This document shows positions 45,757-58,200 of a stretch of 64,000 bases of DNA, in pieces. The notes under the pieces are model-generated. The model made no database searches and was not told where the DNA came from. It worked only from the letters and a program-made list of their open reading frames with translations. The stretch comes from Eudorina sp. 2006-703-Eu-15. Taxonomy: Eukaryota; Chlorophyta; Chlorophyceae; Chlamydomonadales; Volvocaceae. Each line of letters begins with the position of its first letter. Positions within the stretch are counted from its first letter, which is position 1. The DNA lies in the NCBI GenBank assembly GCA_003117195.1, contig BDSI01000056.1, positions 345,467 to 409,466 on the forward strand, in the 5' to 3' direction. A program made the position numbers and the translations under genes.

Positions 45757-48700
45757 TTTCCGGGTTCAATTGCACAGCGATTTCACATATACGATTTTTT
45801 GACCGTATTTATGATCTGCACGCTCTTATAGATGAGTTCGTACAGGAAGAATCAAGTAAGGGAAAATAATCGATAGGTAATCGCAAACCACCTGTGCGAT
45901 TGCGTGACATCAGCAGGATGTCGAACAAATCTGTGGTATTACAACCCATTTTAATGCAATTAGGGCATTCCCTGGCTCAAACGCCGTACAAGCTTGTTCG
46001 CACGCCACCTGTGCCGTACATGACAATTTGTGTCCTCTAAATATCTACCCAAGTACAATGTGCAAACAGAGGATAGGTCTTTTATACAAGTACTAGCCAA
46101 TGAATTAGATCGTATTCGTATCTTCTGGGGGACATTGCGGTGTTGATTGCTTGGTCTTCGAATGCATTGCTGATGCGTTCTGATCGCAGCGAGCCAGTTG
46201 GATTGAAGGGGAGGGAAAGGGAAGGGACTGCGACAGTGGAAAGATTTACGGATGAAGGTCATCGATAATAATGTTCGACGCTGTCGATTACACGGAATAA
46301 TTTTGACAGAAATATTGTTAAGGACGGTGGTGGAACCCCTCGGAACCCCAATGCCCGCGGGCCGCAACCCTTATAAATGTGTTCTATGAATATTTCTGTA
46401 TCAGTCAGTGGCAACGGCCCCATAAGCTATATCTCCATGACTATAACCTGCTGCTCATCTTCGTTTCCACTGGTTGGGTTACGAACCTCCAACGAACGCT
46501 AAGAACTCGTCCTAAGCCTTGCAAACCGACTATGAGAAACCCTGAGGGACCACGCGCGCTGCATAGCACAAAGAAACCGCATCCTACCTCCTTTTTTAGC
46601 ATGTTCAGCTGGGAAACTTGTGTGACACCTTAGAACTGTATTCATCGTGAAAAAACAGGTGAGAGGTCGACGGCGCGAGAAAGATAAGCGAACATAGTTC
46701 ACCTACCTACCACCGCCACTGGATTACGGTACGGACACTCCTTGCGGTTGAGCACTCGGTAACCTAGCAGTCAACCATCACTTCGTTCAACTCCTGATCT
46801 TCAACTGCTCCCGCCGTACTCAGTCCGTCTCATTGCTGGTTCCCCGAGTCCCTCCCCATGTAACAATACTTGGTGAAGACACTTTGGGTAGCGCTCGTTA
46901 TCGCCAGATTCGCCCGTATCCATGAACGGTCTGTAACTGGTGAAATGGCTGGGGCTAGCTCCAGAGCGAGGGACTGTGAGCGTGTCGTGGGCACTGTGCT
47001 TGGCGCGTGTTGGGTTTGTTGGGCTCAAACGGTTCCTTGTTGCCGCCGGGCGCCGGCTCATGCAGCTTAATGGCAGAGTACCGACCGTGGCTTCAACAAT
47101 GGCAAGCTGGCGTGGGCTATCTTCTGCGACTTCCTGTCGGGCACCATTGCTTGCCCTGAGCTGCACAACCCGACCATGCAGTGTATGGTGAGGAAGCTTC
47201 GGCTGTCGCCGATGGCTGTCACCGATGACCCGCGGGATCCACTGTAACATCCTTAATATTCCTACCAGGCGGACGAGGCCGGTCCGCGGCTCCCATCCAC
47301 CGCCACCCTGATCCCGGGGAATCCTCCAGGTTGCATGTCAGCTTGCAGCACCAGCAACGGGCACCTACCCGCTCTATTATTGGAACCAAACCTGGTGTGT
47401 CCGCCGGCGGTCTGCCCTGTTACGTGAGGAATTAGATGTAGCAAGTAACGCGTTTGTTGCCCTTACATCTCAAAAGCTCGTGTATGTACAACACAAACGC
47501 CCGCGCAGTTCCCTGACATGCCGATAGCTCACAATACACCAGCCACTGCCTCTCGCATTAGGAAGCAAGATTACAAGGGGCATCAGCCCACACCACGTGT
47601 AGCAACGTGCCCCGCCTGCCCTGCCCATCCCTGCCGCCAAGCAAGCAAGCCACCCCTGGTGGACAAACAAACACCAAGTACGGCGTAAAAGTGCACAACA
47701 CTCTGTCACGCCCTACCTCTTGTTACCATCGAAGCAAACATACACGCAGTCAAGCTCGTGCTGGTCGTGGCAGCAGCAGCTCTCACGCACATACAACGAA
47801 GCGCACGTGCGCTCGTACACGAGTAATGAGGTGATGACAGCGGTTCACATGCATGGGTAGATACGTAGTCGCGCACTCCATCTCCAATACACCTCTCCAC
47901 TCTATCAGACCCCAATCAATGCCCTCACGTTGCGCCGCCGCCGGCACACCGCTCATCAACGAATCAATGATGGACGTGAAGCCGTGTGTGGTGCCCACCC
48001 AAATTATGTTCGTTGGATGTATGCAGTGCAAGCGGTGGGTTGTGTGCGACACTGACAAAAATCGACTTGGCACGGAATGGCGAACCCAGTCACCCGTGTG
48101 TACACAGCAGTACGGCGGGTGTGGTACGACGAACCCTCCCATGCCAACGAATGAAGTGCGCAGTTAGTATAATAATAATCGGATCATCGGATCATCACTC
48201 ACCTTGCCGCTCAAGCATCTCGCTCTTGCACTACTACGTCCGCTAGCGCAAGCGCAAGGAGCTATGAAGGAAAATTGCATGTATGCGATTGCATGCGGAG
48301 GTAGCTAGGTATGTCGTGAGCTCGTACGGTCGATTGCGCGACTGGGGACGGAGTCGCCGCTCACCGGTCCCGCCCCTGACCTCCCACTACTCGTCCCAGC
48401 TCACACATCCGAGTGCGCACACTTGATATCTCACTGACGTACTCCCTTCCTCACTCACTCCATATCGCTCGTCAGTGTCAGTAGTGTCAAGACAGGCAAT
48501 CGTATTTAGGAAGGGCAGCGAAGCAAAGATATACAGAGTAGTACAGCTGATGAGAGACTTTAGTCGGACGTGCACCGACCGTGCGTCAGTCCACGCACGG
48601 TGATGGCCTTGGCTGAGGACGGTGCATACATGCATGGGGCTCGGTCGATACCGAAACATAAGGACAAATAGTTTCGGAAATAAAGTACCAGCAGCAGGGA

Positions 48701-48997
48701 GCCACGGCGAAACACGCTCGTGACCGGTCGAGAATTCCCACGCGGCTGCGGGTTTCGGTGCGTAATAATGACCTCGACGAGCTCTGCTGCCGCTGTACGC
48801 ATTAAGCGGCGCGAATGGCCAAGCGGCACAAATGGCTGGGAGGACCGCGTGAATCCAGGGGGGGATCCGTCCGTGGGTTGAACCCTCGCGAAGGCCGCCA
48901 CGCACGTACGGCGCGCGCGACAGAGTAGTTTCGTCGCCAGCAGCCCCCCGTACATCTCAAATCACGTGCGTGTGCGTGTGCGTGCGTGCGCTTGGCT
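45757..48997. other. Intergenic region between haloperoxidase paralogues
   Basis: Apart from the coding-like fragment at 47077-47427, I see no supported gene. The first kilobase is AT-rich and should include the promoter of haloperoxidase A, but no core element was recognised. Multiple GTGC/CGTGTG low-complexity stretches occur near 48965-48992. Confidence 0.5.
47077..47427 (+). CDS. Unidentified two-exon coding-like fragment (C-terminal end)
   Basis: Exon 47077-47187 (phase 0, begins after TGGCAG, ends ATG|gtgagg) and exon 47269-47427 (after CCTACCAG, ends TGA) flank a good 81-bp intron. The product contains DRGFNNGKLAWAIFCDF and LHNPTMQCM, then a Pro/Cys-rich end (GNPPGCMSAC ... CPPAVCPVT, stop). 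The hydrophobic-polar pattern and paired cysteines look coding and extracellular, but I recognise no family and found no convincing upstream exons. It may be the 3' end of a decayed gene or part of a gene with undetected exons. Confidence 0.3.
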
Positions 48998-51900
48998 TCA
49001 AATTGGCGTGGAGAACGTTGCGGACTGGAACTTAACCTTGTGAATATGCTGCGCGATCCTGTAGCCAAGGTTCAAGGCGTCAATGTTTGATTTGTTGAAG
49101 TGCAAGCCGGCGTAAAGGCGGCTGTCGCCGCTCTCGATGCCAGCAGCGCGGAAGCTGGGGTACGACCGCAGCCCGGCGTCGGGCGCGCCCTGCGAGCTGG
49201 CACTGAAGGGGAAGTTTGTCCCCAGGAACGCCTCCAGCACGTACACCGCCGCCCCCGACGTGCACTGGTGCCCGGAGGGGTACTCGGGGTGCGCCGGGGT
49301 GGGTAGCAGCGGGGTCCAGGTGGGGTCGGTGGGGGGAACACCGTGGGGCGTCCTGCGGCGGCGGGATAAGAGACCGAGATGGATGGACTACTTACAGCAG
49401 GGCCGGATACGTGCGCCAGCTTCGAAGACCACGATAAGTCTTGGTCATGCAAAGGATTGATGCGTTTAGTGCGCGGGATTGGACAATCAAGCGCCAGCAG
49501 CATGCAAGTCCCGCCCTTAGCCAGACACGCCACGGTCCCTCGGGTATCTCCGGCTCCCTACTGACGCGCTGTGCCCCACCTGATGGCGGTGATGGGCCGC
49601 CAGAACAGCTCCCGGAACTTGGTGCGCCAGCTGCAGGGAGGGTACGCATGCATGCGAAGGAAGCGGGAACACATATATGTAGGGCCGCGCGGGTGCATTG
49701 ATGGAGTGAATGCACCAGTACTTGAAGTACTTCGGCCCCTAGCCACTCGGGCGATTCAACGGGCCCGGATAGCTGGCTTCGTGGGAGCCTCGCTCATAAT
49801 TGCGGTACCCACGCCAGGGTCTGCGCACGCATCCACCTCCAGTTGTCGGAGGGACGACGTGCAGCTATCGATGCCCCGATACGGTATGCGAGCGACAACT
49901 AACGTGCGTGGTCTCCGGAACCCGAGTTAGGATTGCCTCTCTGGTTACCGCACCAGACGCTTACGGGGCTCAACCGCCGAGTAGTTGTCAGGATGGTTTT
50001 ACAGCCACGCACCCACCCACGCACCCACCCACTCACCAGGCTACAGCCGCATCCCACCAGCTGGTGGTCAGCAGCTTGAAGAAGCGGGCCTGCTGAATGA
50101 TCGAGGTGTCGTTGGGGACGACGGAGATGGAGATGTTGAGCCACACCCCCGCGATGGTGCCCGTGCCTGCGATGCACGCCCGGGGAACAACGAACGCGAT
50201 GGGACATCTGCCCGCACCCTGGATTGCACGCACGGTGCAATGCTTTTTTTGGCGCGTGCCGTCTGATTGCTTGGCACACACACACACACACACACACACG
50301 TACCTGCTGGTTGGTGCATGGCGACAGATCGACTGTCGCACAAAAGTCGGCTATATACCATATTGCAGCTTTCGGGATATGGTATCAGAACGGGTAGCAG
50401 GGACTGAAGATGGCGCTGTATGCCCCGCCGATGCCCGCCCGCGAGCTCGGGCACCGTACCTCTCGGGCTCTTGCATTGGCTCTGGGCGGTTCTAACCAGA
50501 AACTTGAAGGGGCCCCAGCAGCCGTGTGTGAACCCACCCATGCATTCATACGGCAACCAACCGCCGAGCTAGCCCATCCGTGATTGCGCCGCGGTAGGTG
50601 TGGACCGCGGAGTCATCCCGCTGTAGTCTCATTCATGGTAGGTCACAGGCAGGCGCACACGCGGTCTCTACTGCGCTTTGCTGGGTGGGTACGACCCAGC
50701 AGGAGCTCAGCCACTGCAGCCCTGTCTACTGCCTACAAACGTCCTCACCGGCGCCCAGCGCCCAGAAGCGCGGCGAGACGGAGTCGTACGGCGACCGCAC
50801 CGTCGAGTTTGCCGAGCCGTACAAGTACACCTGCAGGTGCACACACACGCCGTACACGCGGGCGGGGCAGGGACATCCAGCCATGGGTTCCTCGTGACCG
50901 GATGAAACCGGGGTTGGCTTGAAGCTGAGGACGTGGCACGCATCGGCGACGCACATTTAGGCAAGCGTGAACAGCGTCGCCGTCCAGGCCCGGGGGCCCC
51001 GCCGGCGGGAGGACCGATCCTCTCACCTGCTGCAGCTGCTTGGCGTACTCGGGGTCCGACAGTGAGAGGCGGGTCAGGTTGCGGGTGAAGGCGTCCACTG
51101 CGCTGCTGGAGACCCAGAAGGTGGTGGCGTTGGCCACTTGGGGGTAGCGGACCGTGGTCTGGATACGTGGTGGGCGTGTCAGCAAGGTAAATGGGAGGAG
51201 GGTGGGTACCAGGGGGCGGGAGAGCGAAGAAGTCGCGGTGAGTGCAGCAGCGGCTTCCGCGGGGGGCGGGGGGGCCACTCCATGGATGCGGATCTCGTGG
51301 CACTGGCTGGGCCGCGAGCGCGGGTATGTAAGGCTCGCCCGGTCATGTGGACTGCGATCAGTGATAGTGATCATGCTGTGCATTTTGTTGCACAGCAGGG
51401 CCCAGGCAGGGCCCCGGTATGTATCCCATGCGTGTGTTTAGAAATGCAACCCATGTGTGTGTGTGGAAGCGTGTGGCCGTGTGGCTACGTATGTATGTAT
51501 CGAGCCCAGTGTTGCTATCTTCCAAAACGGGGAAATAGAATTCCGCAGGTTTCCGGCCTGTCGCCAGTAGCCAAAAAACCTTTGGCAGGGCAGATTTTGG
51601 GGGCCTTTCTAGGTGCCAGGAAAAAAATCCCTCCGGGCAGGCCAGGAAATATTTCGGCGTGTTTCGACAGCAGGGACACTGCTACCACAGCTACGACAGG
51701 GATTCTCAGTCTTGGAGGCCTGAAGCACGCTTTCCTGGCGTCGCGGATGCATATGGGAGGGAGGGGCAACCAGGAGTCCGGGACACGGCATCAGAGAGTG
51801 TGTTTCAGCGATGTTTGTACAGGTGTATGACACAGGAATTGCCCCTGCGCCTGCAGATTTCCAGGCCCTTTTGGTAGTCTGGAAAATAGATGGCAGGGCA

Positions 51901-53131
51901 GATTTCCGGCTCCCTACAGCGTCAAATAAATGAAATCTCGCAGGTTTTCTGGGGTCCGGGAAATGAAAAGATTCAGAAGATAGCAACACTGATCGAGCCG
52001 GGTGACGCACTGACGCTGGAGGCGAATAGAACACGCCCTGCTGAGTGCTGGACCGCCCCGCTGCGCTGTGCTTCATGCATGCATACATCACAGCCCCGGC
52101 ACGGTGGAGCCGCCTTTCCGAAGAGGATTATTGAGTCCTCACGTACGTAGCGTAGGGCGGGGCACCGCCGCTTCTTCCGACACATACACGGCTTGCTCGC
52201 AGCTCGGCGCCCTTGCGTGCGTACCTGCCCCGGAGTGTACTGATACCGACCGAAGTTTGCCGTGCTGTTATCGAAGGGCTTGAAGTTAGCATACAGAGAG
52301 ATGCCGTCCCTCAACCTGTGGAAGCGGCCATTCAGGGTGACAGGAGCGGGCATGAGAGGTACATACGCACTGCAGGTATATGTATACATCGGATGGACCC
52401 CGCATGTGGGGGGGGACACGCGCACAAGTATCTCGATGCACTCGGACCAACGGCGGCGTGGCTTTGTATGCTCACACACAAGCGACAGTGATGTGCGACA
52501 GTAATGACGGGTCCACCTTGTAACGGTTACATTACGTCCTAAATAATAGCGATGTTGCAAAATCTTGCTGCTACCTGGTTGATATGGAGCAAGACGTGCA
52601 CTATATGAGTGCAGCTGGGGTTCGTGCTCACCGGGCGGACAGGATTTTCTGGACCACCGGAACGACCAGGTTTTGCAGGGCAGGCAGCACCGAGCCGCTG
52701 ACGTTGAGCTGCGCGAGATTCTGCGCAAGCGCAACATCGTACACAGAGGACTGGCGCCAATAGAACAAGTTGCTCAAAGCGGCGTGGCTGGCATAGACGA
52801 CCGCGAGCTCGTCGGAGATTGCAGCCGCTTTATAAGCTCGTGCGGCCAGGACGGCGTCGTATTGAGCTGCAACCAACCACAATATTCATTAAATATTTTT
52901 TGAACATATTCCTTACATTACACCAGCCAGCCGCGTAAATCCACCTGAGGCGACGATGCCGTAGACACGAGCGGCCTGTTGGTGCTCGATTCCCAAGCTT
53001 AAGACAGTGTTTTGAGCGACTGTGAGCCACTGAGTGACAACGCTGTCGACTGCGAAGCAAATGTTTGGTAGAAGCGCGGCGCATATCAGTGCCGCCCACA
53101 TATTGGCGGGCATCCGCCGCTTTGCCGTCAT
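48998..53131 (-). CDS. Secreted vanadium-dependent haloperoxidase-like protein B
   Basis: Eight exons on the minus strand: 53131-52945, 52866-52632, 52369-52225, 51158-51027, 50830-50749, 50166-50037, 49630-49580, 49352-48998, giving 438 residues. Splice phases are identical to gene A and exons 2, 4, 5, 6 and 7 have equal lengths. A signal peptide is present (WAALICAALLPNICFA region). Vanadate-pocket residues are conserved: Lys308, Arg315, Ser347-Gly348-His349, Arg399, His405. Exon 3 carries 18 extra residues (around YVPLMPAPVTLNGRFH) relative to A. The 3' end differs (FQSATFSTPI). Likely role: extracellular H2O2-dependent halide oxidation; phosphatase remains possible. Confidence 0.85.
51507..51991. 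mobile_element. hAT-like MITE in intron 3 of haloperoxidase B
   Basis: A 485-bp element with terminal inverted repeats CAGTGTTGCTATCTTC, flanked by a perfect 8-bp target duplication ATCGAGCC (51499-51506 and 51992-51999). An 8-bp duplication with CAGTG-type ends is characteristic of the hAT superfamily. No transposase is encoded. The interior carries sub-terminal GCAGGGCAGATTT repeats (near 51583-51598 and 51890-51908) and CCGGGAAAT/GCAGGTTT motifs, possible transposase-binding sites. Confidence 0.9.
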
Positions 53132-55283
53132 TACTTCTGCAGTGATATGTAGAACAACAATGCCGGCCTAAGACAACAAAGAAATATGACCAGATATGTA
53201 TTTTGATAGGTAGGGACTCAGGCGATGTGTGGTTGGATCGCGCTCAGGCGGTCGCTCGCAGGCCATGAGGTCGGTGCGGCCAAGGGTACGGCGGCCTTGG
53301 CCTGCCCCTGCCTGCCTGCCCGACCACCAGGTCGGCTGATCTATCTGACGTACAGGTATGGACCTATCTGTAGTATTTATTCATCCACGCATGTGATAGA
53401 TATGACAAGCTAAGGGATAATTCCTGCTTCCTGCATGGACGCGATAGCGATGGATAGTTGCCGTCGTACTTCATGCAGCGTTGCCATGCATACCCGCATA
53501 TCAGCGCTGGTTATTATTATCGATTATGATCGACAGCACTATGCCACTACCTGCCACTACTTACTACTGCGATTCGATGCACTGGACAAACGGCGCAGCG
53601 GAAGCCTGTCGTTACTTGCTGCACCGGTGACATTTCCTTTTCAATCGCGCTCGCTGCGCTCTCACTCGTCTCTCACCAGTTCTCACTCAGTTCGCACAAC
53701 AGTACGCCCCGCGTTGTCTGCCAGCAGAGAACGCTGTCGTCAAATACACACAATATGAATAAGATTAATATATATTAAATGGTTTCATTAGGGAAAATGC
53801 AGCTGGGGGCCAGGGCGATGTTTGAGACATCAGGACACCGTTGGAGCCCAAACAGCACAAACAGCATAGGGTTGTTTTCAGGGAACTATAATGCTGGATG
53901 AGTCGCAAACACGTCCATAAAATTTTCCCATGTTTTCAAGATGCGTTTGGTTTCCGACAGCCTTCTAAGGCTCAACATGATTCATTCGTTCTTTCGCTGC
54001 TGCCTGACGTCACACAATTGTGGGTTTGCAAACCCGCCACCGTACCGGCACCAGCCATTCAGCCCACCACCGTATACGGCTCAAGTACGCCCTACCCGCC
54101 AAAACCATCAATTCGCTCTGCTGCTACATGCCACCAGACTTGGATCCAATCCTATGTATCTGCTGCATATTGACAGGTAGCAAAGCAGTACATCAAATGT
54201 TCACCGCTTCCACCTGTTCCTACACAGAGATTTCGGGAAATAACCTCGCTGGTCTAAATTTTACTTTATCTCACGACGGCTCTCTACGGCAGAAACGGAT
54301 TTGAAATACGGGAATATCTTGCTGCGGCACACATACACTTGGGCACCCACAAACAGATTATCCGAGCAAGTCCGTGCAAGTCGCGCTGACAATAGAGCTT
54401 CACCGTTGACATGGAGGATGCCTGCATGCATACTGAACAAAATGTTTAACAGCAGCCGGCAGCATGGACCGGTGGATTCCCAAGTTTGACCCGTCCGTGT
54501 GTAAAAAGACACTGAGCCGCGAAAAGCGAAGTCCAACGGAACAGGCGATACAGTGTGTTGGTGTGGACAGCAGACTTATGCTGGGCGAATCTAACAGGTA
54601 TCGGCTCGCGTGGGCAACAAACAAGAACCACCGGGCTACCCGCTGGTTGGGCGGTTCCTCGCTCGTGCCTGGCGACGTGCGTTCAAGCGCATGCCGCGTC
54701 GGACCTGCTGACCGAAAGTCATCAGCCGCCGCGATAATCAGGTGCCGGTCAGATAGTTGTCACAGCAAGCGTTTCGAACTGGAAATGGGGAAACTGGTAC
54801 TGTGAGGCCGTTTCCAGGAGTGGGGCCATGCAGGCCCACGGGTCATGAAAGCAGAAATTGCCCACAGTCACTTGGTGATACCAATACGCCAATCCAACCC
54901 ATCCGATTCTTCATTTGCTTCTGTCCTTTGTATTACTTTGTAGGTACGGGTAAACGCAGCACATGTAAGCTTCCGGTGCTTGGTATCGACGCCGGCACAC
55001 AAGATTGCGATTTTACCTTTTGGCCGACACTTTTGTTTGATCGCGGAGCATTTCCCGCTAGTACATGCCTGAGGGGTTTTGCAATTCATCGCGGAACCGA
55101 AAACAAATCGCCAAATAAATTGAGCATAGAAGTACTCTTGAATACCAGCATTTCTCTGTTTTGCATCATTCGGCAAATCCTTTTCTGCCAGGCGAAAGCG
55201 ACGCGTGGAACCAAACACGGCTATGAGTCTACTGCACGGTTGCTGATGTATGATGTAGCATTGTAGGTATATCTATCTTGACC
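53132..55283. other. Divergent intergenic region between haloperoxidase B and TEL2
   Basis: No gene is supported. Composition becomes AT-rich from about 53750. The region should contain the promoters of both divergent genes, but I could not recognise TATA or other elements with confidence. Reading frames of 60-170 codons here lack domain signatures and exon-like borders. Confidence 0.5.
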
Positions 55284-58200
55284 ATGGAATTGGAAATTCC
55301 GGTACGCGGCCTTGTGAAGGAGGCTTGCCGGCTTGCTGACAGCTGCGACGATGTGGCTATATTGGCGACGCTGGCCCGCATCCTGCACTCTGCGCTGATC
55401 AGCTGTGAAACAACCAGTTCCTGGGATCACCTAGGGCCCAGCCCCAAGGGCCGAGAGGCGGCCTGGCAGCAAATCCTGCTCTACCTAGCCCAGCTGGATG
55501 CCGCCCGACAGCGGCTAGGTTCGGCCATCAGCGCCGCACTGGTGCGCGCCGTCTTCTTCTGGCTGCATTTCGAGCAATGGACGACGCTCCTGCTTTCCGG
55601 TGGGTCGGTGTGAGCGTTGGTTGAGAGCGCAGCCTGCAGGACCAGGCCACTGAACCGCCATACTGACACGATATGAACCTTCGCAGTGCCCCGTCCGCCC
55701 GCTCCCATCGTCGCCCGGTGTCCGAAGTGCTTGCCTCCCTGCCGTTTGCCCCACCACAGCATCCGGCCACTTGAACCGGCTGCGGCCCCACCGCCAGCAA
55801 GAGCAGCAGCCGCCACCTCAACCGGCAGCCGGGGCTCGGGTGCTGCAGCTGCTGGCCGAGCAAGTATGTCTGGCGCCCGCACCCGTATTGCTTCAAACGC
55901 TTGTCAGGTGAGGTTGGTCCGTTGGGACGACGGCAGCAGCAAGGGCTGCGCCGGTGGGCGCCATAGGCGCGCCGGGCAGGTAGACCGGCCTGTGCCAGCC
56001 AAGGCTGCACGGGGGCCGCTCACATTCAGCTGCTAGGTAGCTGGCCTTTCATCGGGTGCGAGGTGCGAGGTGGCGCCTCATGACGTGGCAAAAAGAAGGG
56101 CTGGTGCCGGGCGCGTTGCACTGATCGACTGGTGTCCCGTCGGGGGCGGTGCGGGAGCTCTGTGGCCCAGCGGGGACCAGCCGGTATTCCTTCGTGGCCT
56201 TCCGTCGTGTCATTGCACAGAGGTGGCGCTGTCCGCACAAGGCCTCAACGCCCGCAACGTTTCGGCCCCTTTGCGGCCCCAACGTGCGCAACGTCAGTGT
56301 AGCCAATAACCCAAGCACGCGCACACATATACACACATCTACACACACGCGCACGCGTACCGTCTTAAGTTAATTAATCTGCACGGTGTTGTTGGCCGCG
56401 GCCCGCCGGCCCCTTGCCTCGTCGCCCAGCCACCTCTCCCTCGTCACACCGCTGGAGGAGCCGGCAGCTTCGGCAGCGCCGGGTCGCGGCGCCGCAGTGA
56501 CCGCCCGCGGAGCCGACCTGGCCGCCGCCTTCCTGGCTTGTCGCTTCGCAGAGCCCGGCGGGGGCTGTCCCGGGGTTTCGGAGCTACTCCTTTACCAGTG
56601 TGCCGCCGGAGTGCTGAGCCGTGGAGCAGCCGGGCACCCGGGGCCGTCTGCGACCGGGGCCGTGGGGAACGGCAGCGAGCACTCTGGACCATGCAGTTGC
56701 GGCGGAGAGAACTCCATATCGCAGCAAGATGAGGCAACACTACGACATCTGCTGCTGTTGCAGCCTGGAGAACCCACCACCTCGTCAATGGGGCCGTACA
56801 CGGCGCCGGAGAACGTGTACGGTGCCATGTACGACGTGTCGTCCATCGCGACGTTGCTGGTTTCGGTGCCGGACCGTGCGGCAGGGTTGCTGGCAGCGCC
56901 GACGCTGGACGGCTGGGGCCCGCCGTCATCAGCACTTCCGGAACCTTCCGTGCTCGGGCTGCTGGCGCCGAGAGTGTTCTACTGGCGCCTGCTGCAGCAG
57001 CTGCTGGCTGTCCTGGCGGACCCGGGCGGTAGCGTGACGGCGGCGCTGGCCTGGCGGCGCCGTCAGTTGGACGAGCTGGCGGCGCCGCCAGCCCCCCAGG
57101 GGCTCGGTCCGTCCGGGCCTGACGACAGAGATGTCGGTCCGGCAGCACGTGGCGTGGATTGCTCGGCCGCTGACGGCGTCTCATCAGCTTGCGACGCCGC
57201 GGACGGCAGTCGCAGTCGTGCCGCCGCGGGGGGACCCGCTGGAGGAGTCAGCCCCGCAGGAGTGTCCCTCCTGGAGCCTCTGATGGCGTCGGCGGCCGCG
57301 GACCTGCTCGGAGAGGTCCTCGAGCGGCTGGCCAAACGGGGACACGCAGCCACGGCGGCTGACGCGCTGCTGGCCTGCACGGAAAGCCTGCGCTCAGCGT
57401 ACGACAAGGGGCCTCAGGGCGCTTCCGCTTTTCCTCCCGCTTCTACTTCTTCCCCCGTTTGCACTGGAAGCGACGGCGGCGGTGCGGGCGATGGAGCTCA
57501 TGGCGGCATCCAGCACCAGCGGCTGCGTGATGGGTGCGCGGCGGCGTTGGCGCGGGTGGCAGACGCCGGGTCCGCGGCCCTGGACCGGCTGCTGGTTTCA
57601 GTGCTAGACCGGGCGGTCGCGGCGGCGCTGGCAGCAACAGGTGGCACCGAGCCGGGGCCAGCAGAGGCGTCCACCACGCAGCATCCTCCGGCAGCATCCG
57701 ATGCTGATGCTCCAGGGAGCCACGGCAACGCGCGCAGCGCCCCAGGGAGGGTGCACTCCGCCAGCCAGCTTCCGGAGGAGCGGTCGCGGGGGCTGCAAGT
57801 GGAGCAGCTCGAGCAGCAGCGGCGGCGGGAGGTGCTGCTCGGGCTGTCCCCGCCGTTGGCCTCCGGCGCGTTGGCGGCCGCGCTGGCTGCCCTAACCTGG
57901 CTGCTGGCGCCGCCCCTGACGTCACACCCCGCCGTGTCGTACATCCTGTCCGACCGGCTGTTGCTGTCACTGCAGCGGCCGCCGCTGCCGCTGGACTGCC
58001 TGCAGCTGCTGGCGGCGCTGCTGACGGCGGCGTACCCCGCAACGCAGCCGGCCGCCGCCGCCGCCGCGGCGGCGGCTGCGTGGGGCGACGCGGCGGGTGT
58101 CACGCGGACCTCCGTACAGCGCCAGGCGTACCTGACCCAGGTGCTGCTGTTCCTGCTGGCGCGGTTGACCCGGGCGGAGGTGGAGGGCACGCCGGGGCTG

